DNA from: JBEIQE01 sp040376705
GTDB taxonomy: Bacteria; Pseudomonadota; Alphaproteobacteria; UBA2400
Length of the DNA: 37,208 bases
Assembly (NCBI GenBank): GCA_040376705.1
Contig: JBEIQE010000019.1
Span: 1-37,208, forward strand
Direction: 5' to 3'
In this document: piece by piece, positions 15,854 through 24,216 of the stretch
How positions within the stretch are numbered: the stretch's first letter is position 1
Layout of the letters: every line of letters starts with the position of its first letter
Notes under the pieces: model-generated
Database searches by the model: none
What the model was told of the DNA's origin: nothing
The model's input: only the letters and a program-made list of their open reading frames with translations
Made by a program: the position numbers and the translations under genes

Positions 15854-15935
15854 CCCCCTCGTGCCGTCATGGGGCGAGGGGGCTTCCTCAAGGAATGTTT
15901 CTTGAGGGTTGTGCAATCGGTCCGCTGCGGCGGGC
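15854..15935 (+). promoter_or_regulatory. Structured leader between rpoA and rplQ
   Basis: Three hairpins follow each other. CCCCCTCG (15854-15861) pairs with CGAGGGGG (15875-15882). CCTCAAG (15886-15892) pairs with CTTGAGG (15901-15907). GTCCGC (15920-15925) pairs with GCGGGC (15930-15935, one G-T pair). None is followed by a T-run. The second hairpin repeats the CTCAAG/CTTGAG stem found before rpsM, at a similar distance from the start codon (about 50 bases). Confidence 0.55.
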
Positions 15936-15955
15936 TACAGACAGGAGATCAGTAA

Positions 15956-16384
15956 ATGAACCATCGTAATCACCTTCGCAAGTTTGGCCGTCATTCAAGC
16001 CAGCGTCGCGCTCTGTTCTCGGGTCTGGCCAACGCGCTGATCAAGCACGAGCAGATCAAGACCACACTGCCCAAGGCCAAGGAAATTCAGCCGATCGTTG
16101 AGCGCCTTGTTACAACCGGCAAGAAGGGCACACTCGCTGCCCGTCGTCAGCTGATTGGTATTCTGCGCGATGAAGCCATGGTCGAGAAGGTCATGTCGGT
16201 ACTCGTGAAGCGTTACGAAAAGCGCCCCGGTGGTTACACCCGCGTTCTCAAGGCCGGTTTCCGTTATGGCGACAACGCGCCTATGGGCATGATCGAGTTC
16301 GTAGACCGCGATGTTAATGCCAAGGGCAAGGACAGCGGCCCCGTAGCCGGCAAGACTGAAACAGCAGAAGCTGCTGCAGCTTAA
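15956..16384 (+). CDS. rplQ: 50S ribosomal protein L17
   Basis: L17 lies near the tunnel exit. The start MNHRNHLRKFGRHSSQRRAL and the segment LANALIKHEQIKTTLPKAKE are diagnostic. At 142 residues it has the Ala/Gly/Lys-rich tail common in alphaproteobacterial L17. It closes the alpha operon and is followed by a terminator. A ribosome-binding site (acaggagatc) precedes the ATG. Confidence 0.99.
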   Translation: MNHRNHLRKFGRHSSQRRALFSGLANALIKHEQIKTTLPKAKEIQPIVERLVTTGKKGTLAARRQLIGILRDEAMVEKVMSVLVKRYEKRPGGYTRVLKAGFRYGDNAPMGMIEFVDRDVNAKGKDSGPVAGKTETAEAAAA

Positions 16385-16409
16385 TATCTGCCTGATTTTA
16401 TTAAGAAAG

Positions 16410-16436
16410 CCCTCGGTTCATTCCGGGGGTTTTTTT
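16410..16436 (+). terminator. Rho-independent terminator after rplQ
   Basis: CCCTCGG (16410-16416) pairs with CCGGGGG (16423-16429, one G-T pair) over a six-base loop, followed by seven Ts. It marks the end of the ribosomal protein supercluster. Confidence 0.85.
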
Positions 16437-16493
16437 ATTTGCGCTCTTAGGCCGGAACGCTCACATTAGCCATGAACTTACCGGAGATAACAA

Positions 16494-16856
16494 ATGACCC
16501 AAACCGTACGTACAAAACCTACAAATGCCGAGGCGGCTCTTCTGGCGGCTAACCCTACCGCACTTTTCGGTTTTTTCGTAAAGACAGATGCACCCGCCGC
16601 AGCGCAGCTGCAGGCGTATAAGGGTGTCTATGTAGCCGAGCCCGCATTCAAGCTGCATGATGGTGTTGGTATGCATATCATTACAACACCGCAGGACATG
16701 CAGGGCGTAATTGCGCAGCTGAAGGAGGTTGCCAATCCGGTCAGGCAGTGGCTGGTGATGGTAAACGGTATGGACCAGTATCCTGTTTATGATGCCACCA
16801 AGCTAGGCACCAACAAGCTGCCTACATGCAAAGACAGCCTGGCACTTACTTCCTGA
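16494..16856 (+). CDS. Hypothetical protein, 120 residues
   Basis: I do not recognise this protein. It starts MTQTVRTKPTNAEAALLAAN, shortly after an accggagata ribosome-binding site, and ends DSLALTS. It has no signal peptide, membrane segment or obvious catalytic motif. It mixes alternating hydrophobic segments (QWLVMVNGMDQYPVYD) with Ala-rich helices, so it is probably a small soluble alpha/beta protein. It stands alone between the rplQ terminator and its own strong terminator, which supports a real, separately transcribed gene. Confidence 0.7.
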   Translation: MTQTVRTKPTNAEAALLAANPTALFGFFVKTDAPAAAQLQAYKGVYVAEPAFKLHDGVGMHIITTPQDMQGVIAQLKEVANPVRQWLVMVNGMDQYPVYDATKLGTNKLPTCKDSLALTS

Positions 16857-16878
16857 TATTGCGAGCACTCTACAAACT

Positions 16879-16911
16879 ACGCCCCGCCTAAACTGCGGGG
16901 CGTTTTGTTTT
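16879..16911 (+). terminator. Rho-independent terminator after the 120-residue hypothetical gene
   Basis: ACGCCCCGC (16879-16887) pairs perfectly with GCGGGGCGT (16895-16903) over a seven-base loop, then a T-rich run ttttgtttt follows. It ends the single-gene unit upstream. Confidence 0.9.
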
Positions 16912-16981
16912 AGGCAACTTCGTATGGTTTTTTTACACGCTGCGGTCCACCTTAAGTGGGAAATCTAGCAAGGAGAGCCAC

Positions 16982-17497
16982 ATGAGTGCCACGCACCTGA
17001 GCGAAGACGATGCCAAGCAGAAGATCAGCAAACTGATGGATGAAATCCTCACCTGCCAGATGGTAACGGTTGGTGCAGATGGCGAGCTGCATGCCCGCCC
17101 GATGGTGGCACAGGAGCGCAACCTTGAGGGCGAGTTCTGGTTCATTACCAATAAGGCCTCACGCAAGACAGATGAAATCCGCAACAGCAGTAAAATGCTG
17201 CTCAGCTATGCTCATGCAGGCCAGCAGGATTATGTCTCGATTAGCGGTAAGGCCATGATCATTACCGATAGCGACAAGATCAAACAGATCTGGACCAAGG
17301 ACTGCGAGCTGTGGTTCCCCAACGGCCCGAGCGACCCTAATATCGCGCTCATCCGTTTTCAGGCCGAGAATGCCGAGTACTGGAATTCAACCAGTAATGC
17401 ACTGGTATTTGCCTATGAGTTCATCAAGGCCAAGCTCACGCAACAGCCACCAACCGAGCTGGGTGAAATGGGCACAGCACACTACAAGTCCATGTAG
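16982..17497 (+). CDS. Pyridoxamine 5'-phosphate oxidase-like (general stress protein 26 type) protein
   Basis: The 171-residue product resembles the FMN-binding split-barrel family that includes general stress protein 26. Typical features are MVTVGADGELHARPMVAQE near the N-terminus, FWFITNKASRKTDEIRNSSK, and YVSISGKAMIITDSDKIKQI, followed by a Trp-rich segment (ELWFPNGPSD). Members bind flavin and are linked to stress responses, but the substrate is generally unknown. A ribosome-binding site (aaggagagccac) precedes the ATG. The stop lies two bases from the end of a convergent gene. Confidence 0.85.
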   Translation: MSATHLSEDDAKQKISKLMDEILTCQMVTVGADGELHARPMVAQERNLEGEFWFITNKASRKTDEIRNSSKMLLSYAHAGQQDYVSISGKAMIITDSDKIKQIWTKDCELWFPNGPSDPNIALIRFQAENAEYWNSTSNALVFAYEFIKAKLTQQPPTELGEMGTAHYKSM

Positions 17498-17499
17498 AG

Positions 17500-18132
17500 C
17501 TACATGCCAATATGCTGGCGTAGGTGCATCGCGCTTTCGTGCACGCGGCTGCGCAGGGCTGGCTGTGCCTCAAGCCGTGTCTCTACAATATCGAGCACCC
17601 CAAGCACATGCTGCTGGGCTGCCAGCCCCCGCACTTCATAAGGCAGCTGGCAGGCAATATCGGCAGCTTCCTGCGGGTTGGCCTGTGCAGCCTCTGGCAG
17701 AATGGCGCAAACCATTTCAAACGCTTTGCCCTCATTGGCAAAATACCCCTGCGAGAGCGAGAGGCTGGTGAAGGCAAAACGTGCAGCCTCAACCGGGCGC
17801 CTTGGGCTAAGGGCCTGGGCAATCTGCAAAGCCGTACGGCACAGCGGGTTGTTATGATCGCCATAAATATTGGCGCTGCTGGCGGTCATTTTCAGGGCGC
17901 GCAGGGCCAGTGTGGGGTTCATGGGGGCCACGGTCTCGGCCAGCGTTAGCGTTTCATCCCGCGCGGCAAATGAAGCGTCAGAATCATATGGCTCGTGCCG
18001 CAACAGCTCCTCGAGATGATCGAACTCGTTGTAGTAGCCCGCCAGTGTGTGCGGGTGAACATCGCAAGGGGTGGGGGCAGGCAGCGTATCGCCGCGCAGG
18101 TAGCACATGAAGCGCTGTAATCTCGAAGTCAT
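17500..18132 (-). CDS. Hypothetical helical protein, 210 residues
   Basis: I do not recognise this protein. The start at 18132 (MTSRLQRFMCYLRGDTLPA) is chosen because aaaggag lies seven bases upstream; the frame extends 60 codons further without such support. The protein is rich in Ala, Leu and Glu, and is predicted by eye to be largely alpha-helical. Segments such as ALRALKMTASSANIYGDHNN and ALQIAQALSPRRPVEAARFA suggest a repeat-type helical fold, but no clear TPR consensus is visible. It converges on the FMN-binding gene with a two-base gap. Confidence 0.65.
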   Translation of the reverse strand: MTSRLQRFMCYLRGDTLPAPTPCDVHPHTLAGYYNEFDHLEELLRHEPYDSDASFAARDETLTLAETVAPMNPTLALRALKMTASSANIYGDHNNPLCRTALQIAQALSPRRPVEAARFAFTSLSLSQGYFANEGKAFEMVCAILPEAAQANPQEAADIACQLPYEVRGLAAQQHVLGVLDIVETRLEAQPALRSRVHESAMHLRQHIGM

Positions 18133-18299
18133 GATCTGGCTCCTTTTGTGCAGCCTATCATGCGGCGAATGCCTACTGCCACAGCCAAGCCCTCTTAACC
18201 CTGATTTGTCATGCTGCTGTAACAATTCCAAAAGCATCTTGACGTGCGCGGAGCAAGCGCCATGCTGTGCCGGGTTTAACTTTATATCCGGAGTGCAGC

Positions 18300-19136
18300 A
18301 TGACCGAGCCACAGCCTTTCAATTCAACCGGTTTTGGCAGCGACAAAGCCACCGATGGTCTCGACTACGCCATTCGCGGGCATGAGATGCAGTTTGTCGA
18401 GCTCGAGCTCGACCCCAACGAGAGCGTGATTGCCGAAGCTGGCGCCATGATGTTCAAGAGCGCAAGCATCGATATGACCACGGTGTTTGGCGATACCACG
18501 AACCAGAACGCTGGTGTCTGGGGCTCGCTGCTGGGCGCGGGTAAACGCCTGCTTACGGGAGAGAGCCTGTTTACCACCGTCTTTACCCAAACAGGCGTAG
18601 GCAAGGGCAGGGTGGCGTTTGCAGCGCCCTATCCGGGTACCATTCTGCCCATCAAGCTCAGCAGCATGGGCGGCAAGCTTATTTGCCAGAAGGACAGTTT
18701 CCTGTGCGCAGCCAAGGGTGTTTCGGTTGGTATCCAGTTCCAGAAGAAGATCATGACCGGCCTGTTCGGTGGCGAGGGCTTCATTATGCAGAAGCTCGAG
18801 GGTGATGGCTGGGTGTTTGTGCATGTAGGCGGCACGCTGCAGCAGATCAATCTCAAACCGGGTGAAGTGCTGCATGTCGATACCGGCTGCCTTGCCGCTA
18901 TGACCGGTAATGTCGAGTTCGACCTTGAGATGGCCAAAGGCGTTAAAACCATGTTGTTTGGCGGCGAAGGGCTGTTCTTTGCCCGCCTTACCGGCCCTGG
19001 CACCGTTTGGATTCAGAGTCTGCCATTCTCGCGTCTGGCTGGCCGCATGTTTGAATCGGCCCCGCAGGGGGGTGGCAAGCAGGTTGATGCTGGTGGCGTA
19101 CTGGGTAACTTCCTCGGTGGCGACAGGAACTTCTGA
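18300..19136 (+). CDS. TIGR00266/AIM24 family protein
   Basis: The 278-residue product matches the AIM24 (TIGR00266) family of beta-rich proteins of unclear function. The start at 18300 (MTEPQPFNSTGFG) has a ggag site upstream; an earlier GTG start adds eleven residues without support. Characteristic parts are LDPNESVIAEAGAMMFKSAS, the TGESLFTTVFTQTG segment, FAAPYPGTILPIKL and MTGLFGGEGFIMQKLEGDG. Gly-rich turns repeat through the protein. The stop lies two bases before the lipoprotein gene. Confidence 0.88.
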   Translation: MTEPQPFNSTGFGSDKATDGLDYAIRGHEMQFVELELDPNESVIAEAGAMMFKSASIDMTTVFGDTTNQNAGVWGSLLGAGKRLLTGESLFTTVFTQTGVGKGRVAFAAPYPGTILPIKLSSMGGKLICQKDSFLCAAKGVSVGIQFQKKIMTGLFGGEGFIMQKLEGDGWVFVHVGGTLQQINLKPGEVLHVDTGCLAAMTGNVEFDLEMAKGVKTMLFGGEGLFFARLTGPGTVWIQSLPFSRLAGRMFESAPQGGGKQVDAGGVLGNFLGGDRNF

Positions 19137-19138
19137 TC

Positions 19139-19348
19139 ATGCGCTATCTCATCCTTCTCTTACTTGCTGGCTGTGCGGCTGCTCCGCAGGATGCCTGCAC
19201 GCGCGAGTGCAACCCGGTATTCGATAGTTGTGCCGAGGCAGGGGCCAACCTTGGTTCGCGCCACGCGGTGGATATGCTGGAAGAGCAATGCGAAGTGGCT
19301 CAAAACGCCTGTATTCGTGCCTGCAAGCAAGATTCTTTCGCACAATAG
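19139..19348 (+). CDS. Small Cys-patterned lipoprotein
   Basis: The 69-residue precursor starts MRYLILLLLAGC. The lipobox LAGC puts the lipidated Cys at position 12, so the mature protein is a periplasm-facing lipoprotein of about 58 residues. Six more cysteines lie at 20, 24, 31, 51, 58 and 62. The spacing is mirror-symmetric, CX3C-X6-C-X19-C-X6-C-X3C, which suggests a disulfide-linked helical hairpin. The start is two bases after the AIM24 stop. I know of no matching family. Confidence 0.75.
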   Translation: MRYLILLLLAGCAAAPQDACTRECNPVFDSCAEAGANLGSRHAVDMLEEQCEVAQNACIRACKQDSFAQ

Positions 19349-19404
19349 CTTTGTAATGGTGTTTTTGGTTTGTTAGGCTGCCTGCAATATTCAGGGAGCA
19401 GGGC

Positions 19405-20037
19405 ATGTTACCAACAGCAATTTTCGATGTCGTTCGCACGGTGTTCAATCGCGGTAAGGGTAAACCTTTCCCCAAACACCCAAATGCTGATGTGCAGCGC
19501 ACGCTCCTGACAGCTATTTATAACGATGTGAACGCACAGCAGGCAGGCCATGTCGAGCGCAGTCGTGTGATGGTGGATATCCGCAAGGATGGTACGGCAG
19601 ATGTGTGCTTCGCACCCGATCACCTGATGCCCAACAAGAGCAAGAGTTGTCCACCCGGCCATGTCATCGAAGGCTTGGCAACTGGCGTATATGAGCAGTT
19701 CCTCAAGCCCCAAGGTATTGCGCCCGAGTGTGTGACTTTCCACGATTACATCCCGGCGTATCATTTTAAAGGCCCGACCTTCTTTGATAGCGAAGATCAG
19801 CCTGCGCTGTGGCGTACGGCCAAACTCAAGTGGACAGGTAAGCAGTATGACCTTGAGCCACGTACAGGGCCGATGCAGATGTTCGACCCCAGCCTGAGCC
19901 GTAAGGTGCCCAAGGCCATTCTGCCGCTGGCGACAGCCACGACTAACAAAGTGGTTTTCCTTAATCAGTATACGCCCTATACCCCGCGCCAGGAGGCGGC
20001 AGGAACCTACCGTACCGGCGTTATTCTTAAGGTATAA
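19405..20037 (+). CDS. Hypothetical protein, 210 residues
   Basis: I do not recognise this protein. It starts MLPTAIFDVVRTVFNRGKGK after a cagggagcagggc ribosome-binding site. It has no clear signal peptide or membrane segment. It contains many aromatic residues and prolines (VTFHDYIPAYHFKGPTFFDS) and several His, with only two Cys, so a compact globular fold is likely. A long open frame on the opposite strand is a shadow. The next gene, a periplasmic protease, starts 51 bases later. Confidence 0.7.
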   Translation: MLPTAIFDVVRTVFNRGKGKPFPKHPNADVQRTLLTAIYNDVNAQQAGHVERSRVMVDIRKDGTADVCFAPDHLMPNKSKSCPPGHVIEGLATGVYEQFLKPQGIAPECVTFHDYIPAYHFKGPTFFDSEDQPALWRTAKLKWTGKQYDLEPRTGPMQMFDPSLSRKVPKAILPLATATTNKVVFLNQYTPYTPRQEAAGTYRTGVILKV

Positions 20038-20088
20038 CTGCGACCGAACATCGCTTGAACTTGCAGCTGCCTGTACTAAGTTAAAGGT

Positions 20089-21519
20089 ATGCTCCGCCTT
20101 GTTCTTACGCTGCTTATAGCTGCCCTGCCAAGCTTTGCGCTGGCGGCAGACACACTTGCTCCCACCAGCCTTGAAGAAACCGGCCGCGTTGTGGTGCCCA
20201 ATAATCAGGCCGAGATTACGTTGTCCTTCGCACCGATCGTGCGCAAGGCTGCGCCAGCGGTGGTCAATATCTATGCCGCGCGTGTGGTGAATACCCGTGT
20301 CTCCCCCTTCATGAACGACCCGTTCTTCGAGTATATGTTCGGCCAGCGTAACGAGGGCATGTCGCGCAGCCGTATGGAGCAGGCGCTGGGCTCGGGCGTT
20401 ATCGTGCGGCCTGATGGTTTGGTGGTTACCAATCGCCATGTGATTAAGGACGCGCGCGATATAAAGGTTGTACTCAACGACCGCCGCGAATTCCCGGCCG
20501 AGATTGTACTGGTCGATGACAAGACCGATCTGGCAGTGTTGCGGATTGAGGCGGCCACCAGTTTCCCTACACTTCCGCTGGCTGATTCAGACGCTTTAGA
20601 GGTGGGCGATCTCGTCCTCGCCATCGGCAACCCCTTCGGTGTTGGTCAGTCGGTTACCAGCGGTATTGTTTCAGCCACAGCACGCTCGGCTGGCGGTATT
20701 AATGACTATGGCTATTTCATTCAGACGGATGCCGCCATTAACCCCGGTAATTCGGGCGGTGCTCTGGTCGATATGCGTGGCAAGCTGGTGGGCATCAATA
20801 CCGCTATCTTCTCGCGTACGGGTGGTTCGCTAGGCATCGGTTTTGCCATTCCCGTCACCATGGTACGTACAGTGATTGAGGCTGGTGCAAGCGGCCAGCG
20901 CATTGTGCGGCCGTGGCTTGGCGCAGTAACCGAGCAAGTGAGCGCCGAGGTTGCAGCTTCGCTGGGCCTCGAGCGCCCGCAAGGTGTGCTGGTAAAATCG
21001 CTTCGCACTGGCAGCCCGCTGCAGGTCGCTGGCGTGAGGGTGGGCGATATCATTACCGCTGTTGCCGGTCAGAAGGTGGATGCGCCCGAGGGCCTGACCT
21101 ACCTCATCGGCACCCTCAGCGTGGGTAGTGATACCAGCCTTACCATACTCCGCCGGGGTGGCGAGCAAACCCTGCCAGTTAAGCTGACCTCGGCGCCTGA
21201 AATCCCGCCGCGCGAAACCACCATCATCAAAGGCGCTAACCCCTATTCCGGCGCTACGGTAGTGAATATCTCGCCTGCCGTGCTCGATGAGCTGGGCATT
21301 GAGGGCGAGATAGATGAAGGTGTGATGATTACCGCTATTGCCCGCCGCAGCACTGCCGCGCGCCTCGGGTTTGAGGTGGGGGATATTCCGTTGCTCATCA
21401 ACAGCCAGCCAGTTGCTTCGGTGGCCGACCTCAAGGAGGCGGTAGGTGCAAACCCGCGCTTGTGGCGGCTACGCATCCTGCGCGGTAACCAGATTATCAA
21501 TACGGTTATTCAGAACTGA
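20089..21519 (+). CDS. Periplasmic serine protease of the Do/DegP/HtrA family
   Basis: The 476-residue protein has an N-terminal signal peptide (MLRLVLTLLIAALPSFALAA, cleavage near residue 20). It carries an HtrA trypsin-like domain with His117 (TNRHVIKD), Asp147 (KTDLAVLRIE) and Ser222 (NPGNSGGALVD). Two PDZ domains follow, the first around residues 285-365 (RPWLGAVTEQVSAEVAASLG), the second near the C-terminus (EGVMITAIARRSTAARLGFE). HtrA proteases degrade misfolded envelope proteins. DegP versus DegQ cannot be decided. It leads a degP-rarA-crcB-rluC run that is common in Alphaproteobacteria. Confidence 0.95.
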   Translation: MLRLVLTLLIAALPSFALAADTLAPTSLEETGRVVVPNNQAEITLSFAPIVRKAAPAVVNIYAARVVNTRVSPFMNDPFFEYMFGQRNEGMSRSRMEQALGSGVIVRPDGLVVTNRHVIKDARDIKVVLNDRREFPAEIVLVDDKTDLAVLRIEAATSFPTLPLADSDALEVGDLVLAIGNPFGVGQSVTSGIVSATARSAGGINDYGYFIQTDAAINPGNSGGALVDMRGKLVGINTAIFSRTGGSLGIGFAIPVTMVRTVIEAGASGQRIVRPWLGAVTEQVSAEVAASLGLERPQGVLVKSLRTGSPLQVAGVRVGDIITAVAGQKVDAPEGLTYLIGTLSVGSDTSLTILRRGGEQTLPVKLTSAPEIPPRETTIIKGANPYSGATVVNISPAVLDELGIEGEIDEGVMITAIARRSTAARLGFEVGDIPLLINSQPVASVADLKEAVGANPRLWRLRILRGNQIINTVIQN

Positions 21520-21585
21520 GACTTTTAATACGCTTGGATATTTGCCTTGTGCAGCCTATTTTGGTGCATCAGGAGTAGGGTTGTT

Positions 21586-22887
21586 TTGACTAAAAATGCG
21601 GCATCAGAATTGTTTGCAGATCAGGTGGTAAGGCCGCTGGCTGACCGTCTGCGCCCACAAGCCATTACCGAGGTTGTGGGACAAGATCACCTGCTCGGAG
21701 CTGATGGACCGATTGGCCGTATGGTAGCACAGCGCCGCCTGTCGTCCATGATCTTGTGGGGCCCGCCGGGCTGCGGCAAGACTACTATCGCAAGGCTGCT
21801 GGCGCAGGCAACTGACCTCTATTTCCAGCCACTCTCCGCCATTCTCTCGGGTGTGGCTGACCTGCGCAAAATCTTTGAAGCTGCCGAGGCGCGCCGCGCG
21901 CAGGGGCAGGGTACGCTGCTGTTCATCGACGAAATCCATCGCTTTAATCGCGCCCAGCAGGACAGTTTCCTGCCTTATGTCGAGAACGGCACGGTTACCC
22001 TTATTGGCGCGACGACTGAAAATCCATCCTTTGAGCTTAACGGCGCTTTGCTCTCCCGCGCGCAGGTATTCGTGCTCAACCGGCTCGATGCGGTGGCGCT
22101 CGAGGGCCTGCTCAAACGTGTTGAAGAAACCGAAAGCAAAAAACTCCCGCTTGATGCGGATGCCCGTACGCAGATGATCGCTATGGCAGATGGCGATGGC
22201 CGTTATCTGCTTAATATCGCCGAGCATATTCTGAATGTCGGCACAGGCGAGCTCACGCCCATCAAGCTGGCCGAGTTGGTGAACAAGCGCGCGCCTTTAT
22301 ATGACAAGGGGCAAGAGGGCCACTACAACCTCATCTCTGCCTTGCATAAGTCATTGCGTGGGTCAGATGCCGATGCCGCGCTCTACTGGTTCGCGCGCAT
22401 GTGTGCTGGGGGGGAGGACCCGCGTTATATCCTGCGCCGCCTGATCCGTTTCGCGTCGGAAGACATTGGCCTGGCCGACCCGCAGGCGCTGGTGCAGATA
22501 TTGGCGGTGGCAGATGCCTACGAGCGCCTTGGCAGCCCTGAGGGCGAATTATGCATCGTGCAGGCGCTGCTCTATCTCGCTACCGCGCCAAAGTCGAACG
22601 CCACTTATGTAGCCATGAAGGAAGCGCAGAACGCTGCGCACCGCACTGGCTCACTCATGCCGCCCATGCACATCCTCAACGCGCCGACCAAGCTGATGAA
22701 AGACATCGGCTATGGTAATAATTACAATTACGATCATGACACCAAAGAAGGCTTCTCAGGGCAAAACTACTTCCCGGATGAAATGGGCCGGGTGCAGTTC
22801 TATCGCCCCGTCGAGCGCGGGTTCGAGCGTGATATTCTCAAGCGGCTTGAGTATTGGCAGAAACTGCGAGACCAGAAAAATGGCTAA
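21586..22887 (+). CDS. rarA: Replication-associated recombination protein RarA (TTG start)
   Basis: RarA (MgsA/YcaJ) is a tetrameric AAA+ ATPase that acts at stalled replication forks. The start is taken as the TTG at 21586 because aggag lies ten bases before it; a TTG at 21547 would add 13 residues without support. From there the protein has 433 residues. The Walker A GPPGCGKT (59-66), the Walker B LLFIDEIHRF (111-120) and ATTENPSFELNGALLSRAQV are intact. The C-terminal tetramerisation region (YPHD-like segment GFSGQNYFPDEM) is present. The stop overlaps crcB by eight bases. Confidence 0.95.
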   Translation: MTKNAASELFADQVVRPLADRLRPQAITEVVGQDHLLGADGPIGRMVAQRRLSSMILWGPPGCGKTTIARLLAQATDLYFQPLSAILSGVADLRKIFEAAEARRAQGQGTLLFIDEIHRFNRAQQDSFLPYVENGTVTLIGATTENPSFELNGALLSRAQVFVLNRLDAVALEGLLKRVEETESKKLPLDADARTQMIAMADGDGRYLLNIAEHILNVGTGELTPIKLAELVNKRAPLYDKGQEGHYNLISALHKSLRGSDADAALYWFARMCAGGEDPRYILRRLIRFASEDIGLADPQALVQILAVADAYERLGSPEGELCIVQALLYLATAPKSNATYVAMKEAQNAAHRTGSLMPPMHILNAPTKLMKDIGYGNNYNYDHDTKEGFSGQNYFPDEMGRVQFYRPVERGFERDILKRLEYWQKLRDQKNG

Positions 22888-23233
22888 CCTGCTTTATGTG
22901 GCCTTCGGCGGGGCGCTGGGCTCGGTGCTGCGTTACCTGCTCAGCCTTGGCCTTAACGGCGCTTTTCCCTACGGTACGCTAACGGTTAACGTAGCGGGCT
23001 GTTTTGTTATAGGGCTACTGGCTGGCTACGGGCAGACGTCCGAAACCGGGCGGCTGTTCCTTATGGTCGGCGTTTTGGGCGGTTTCACCACGTTTTCGGC
23101 CTTTTCGCTCGATACGCTCAGGCTGGTTGAAGCCGGGCAGGTTACGCTCGCTCTGGCCTATGCGGGGCTTTCGGTCCTGCTGTCGCTTTTTGCTGTTTTT
23201 GCCGGTGTTGGGCTGGTAAAAGCCCTCTCATGA
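22880..23233 (+). CDS. crcB: Fluoride ion channel CrcB (Fluc)
   Basis: The 117-residue protein has four hydrophobic segments. The start at 22880 gives MANLLYVAFGGALGSVLRYL, the family N-terminus, while the longer frame upstream lies inside rarA. Conserved motifs are TLTVNVAGCFVIG and GVLGGFTTFSAFSLD, with the Thr/Phe residues lining the fluoride pore. CrcB exports fluoride as an antiparallel dimer in the inner membrane. No fluoride riboswitch is seen because the gene is embedded in an operon. Confidence 0.95.
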   Translation: MANLLYVAFGGALGSVLRYLLSLGLNGAFPYGTLTVNVAGCFVIGLLAGYGQTSETGRLFLMVGVLGGFTTFSAFSLDTLRLVEAGQVTLALAYAGLSVLLSLFAVFAGVGLVKALS

Positions 23234-24216
23234 CCGCACAAGTTATCACCCGCGTCGTTTCAAGAACCGACGGTATCCAGCGCATCGACCGCTGGTTCAA
23301 ACGCTACTTTCCCGAGCTGAACCATATTCAGCTGCAAAAACTGCTGCGCTCTGGCCAGATCCGGCTTGATGGCAAACGCGTTGAGGCCTCCGAGCGCGTG
23401 CATCCGGGCATGACCATCCGCATTCCGCCCCTGCCTAAAACCGACCCGCACCCAAAGGGTACCAAGAAAGCTGCCGATGTACCCGAGCGTCTGGTCAAGG
23501 ACCTGCTCAGCCGTATTTTGTATAAAGATGATGATGTTCTGATCATCAACAAGCCGTTTGGCTTGGCGGTACAGGGCGGCACCAACACCACCCAACATCT
23601 CGATGGTGCGCTTGATGAGCTACGTTTTGGCAGCAAAGAGCGCCCGCGTCTGGTGCACCGCCTTGACCGTGATACGGCCGGCGTGCTGATCCTCGCCCGC
23701 CATCAGGATGCTGCGCGTAACCTTGCAGGCAGCTTTGCCAAACATGATCTGCGCAAATACTATTGGGCTGTAACCTTGGGCGTGCCCAAGGCGCGTAGCG
23801 GCGTGATTGACGCTGCCCTCGCCAAGAGCGATGGTGCCTTTGAGAAGATGGAGCATAATGAGGAAGAGGGCAAAAAGGCCATCACTTATTATCAGCTAGT
23901 ACAGTCGGCCGATAAAGCCGCCGCATGGATGGCACTTTGGCCAGTCACCGGCCGCACCCACCAGCTGCGTGCGCATATGTCCATCCTCGGTACCCCCATG
24001 ATTGGCGACCCCAAATACGGCGTGAAAGATGATTTGGGCATGCCCAAGAAGCTGCATCTTTTCGCTCGTCAGCTCATCATTCCACACCCCGGCAACAAGC
24101 GTAAAATGATTAACGCAGTTGCGCCGTTGCCTGAGCATTTCAAGCAGGCGTGGGACCACTTTGGTTTCCAGGGTATGGATGATGGCGACCCCTTTACGGA
24201 TATTCATCATGACTGA
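23230..24216 (+). CDS. rluC: RluC-family 23S rRNA pseudouridine synthase
   Basis: The enzyme isomerises uridines in 23S rRNA. The 328-residue protein has an N-terminal S4 RNA-binding domain (IDRWFKRYFPELNHIQLQKL) and the catalytic motif RLVHRLDRDTAGVLIL, with catalytic Asp146. The motif TGRTHQLRAHM lies in the second half. RluC fits better than RluD because of the RluC-type neighbourhood (crcB-rluC-HAD-ATP12), but sequence comparison is needed to separate them. The ATG overlaps the crcB stop by four bases. Confidence 0.92.
   Translation: MTAQVITRVVSRTDGIQRIDRWFKRYFPELNHIQLQKLLRSGQIRLDGKRVEASERVHPGMTIRIPPLPKTDPHPKGTKKAADVPERLVKDLLSRILYKDDDVLIINKPFGLAVQGGTNTTQHLDGALDELRFGSKERPRLVHRLDRDTAGVLILARHQDAARNLAGSFAKHDLRKYYWAVTLGVPKARSGVIDAALAKSDGAFEKMEHNEEEGKKAITYYQLVQSADKAAAWMALWPVTGRTHQLRAHMSILGTPMIGDPKYGVKDDLGMPKKLHLFARQLIIPHPGNKRKMINAVAPLPEHFKQAWDHFGFQGMDDGDPFTDIHHD

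Noticed and set aside
15854..15882. GC-rich hairpin after rpoA as a terminator
   Set aside because: No T-run follows on either strand, and rplQ belongs to the same operon; treated as part of a leader.
19408..20439. 343-residue reverse open frame
   Set aside because: It lies opposite the unknown 210-residue gene and the start of the protease gene, is rich in His and Arg as expected for a codon shadow, and has no ribosome-binding site.
22712..22879. Longer upstream start for crcB
   Set aside because: The extension lies inside rarA and does not resemble the CrcB N-terminus; the ATG at 22880 gives the family start.
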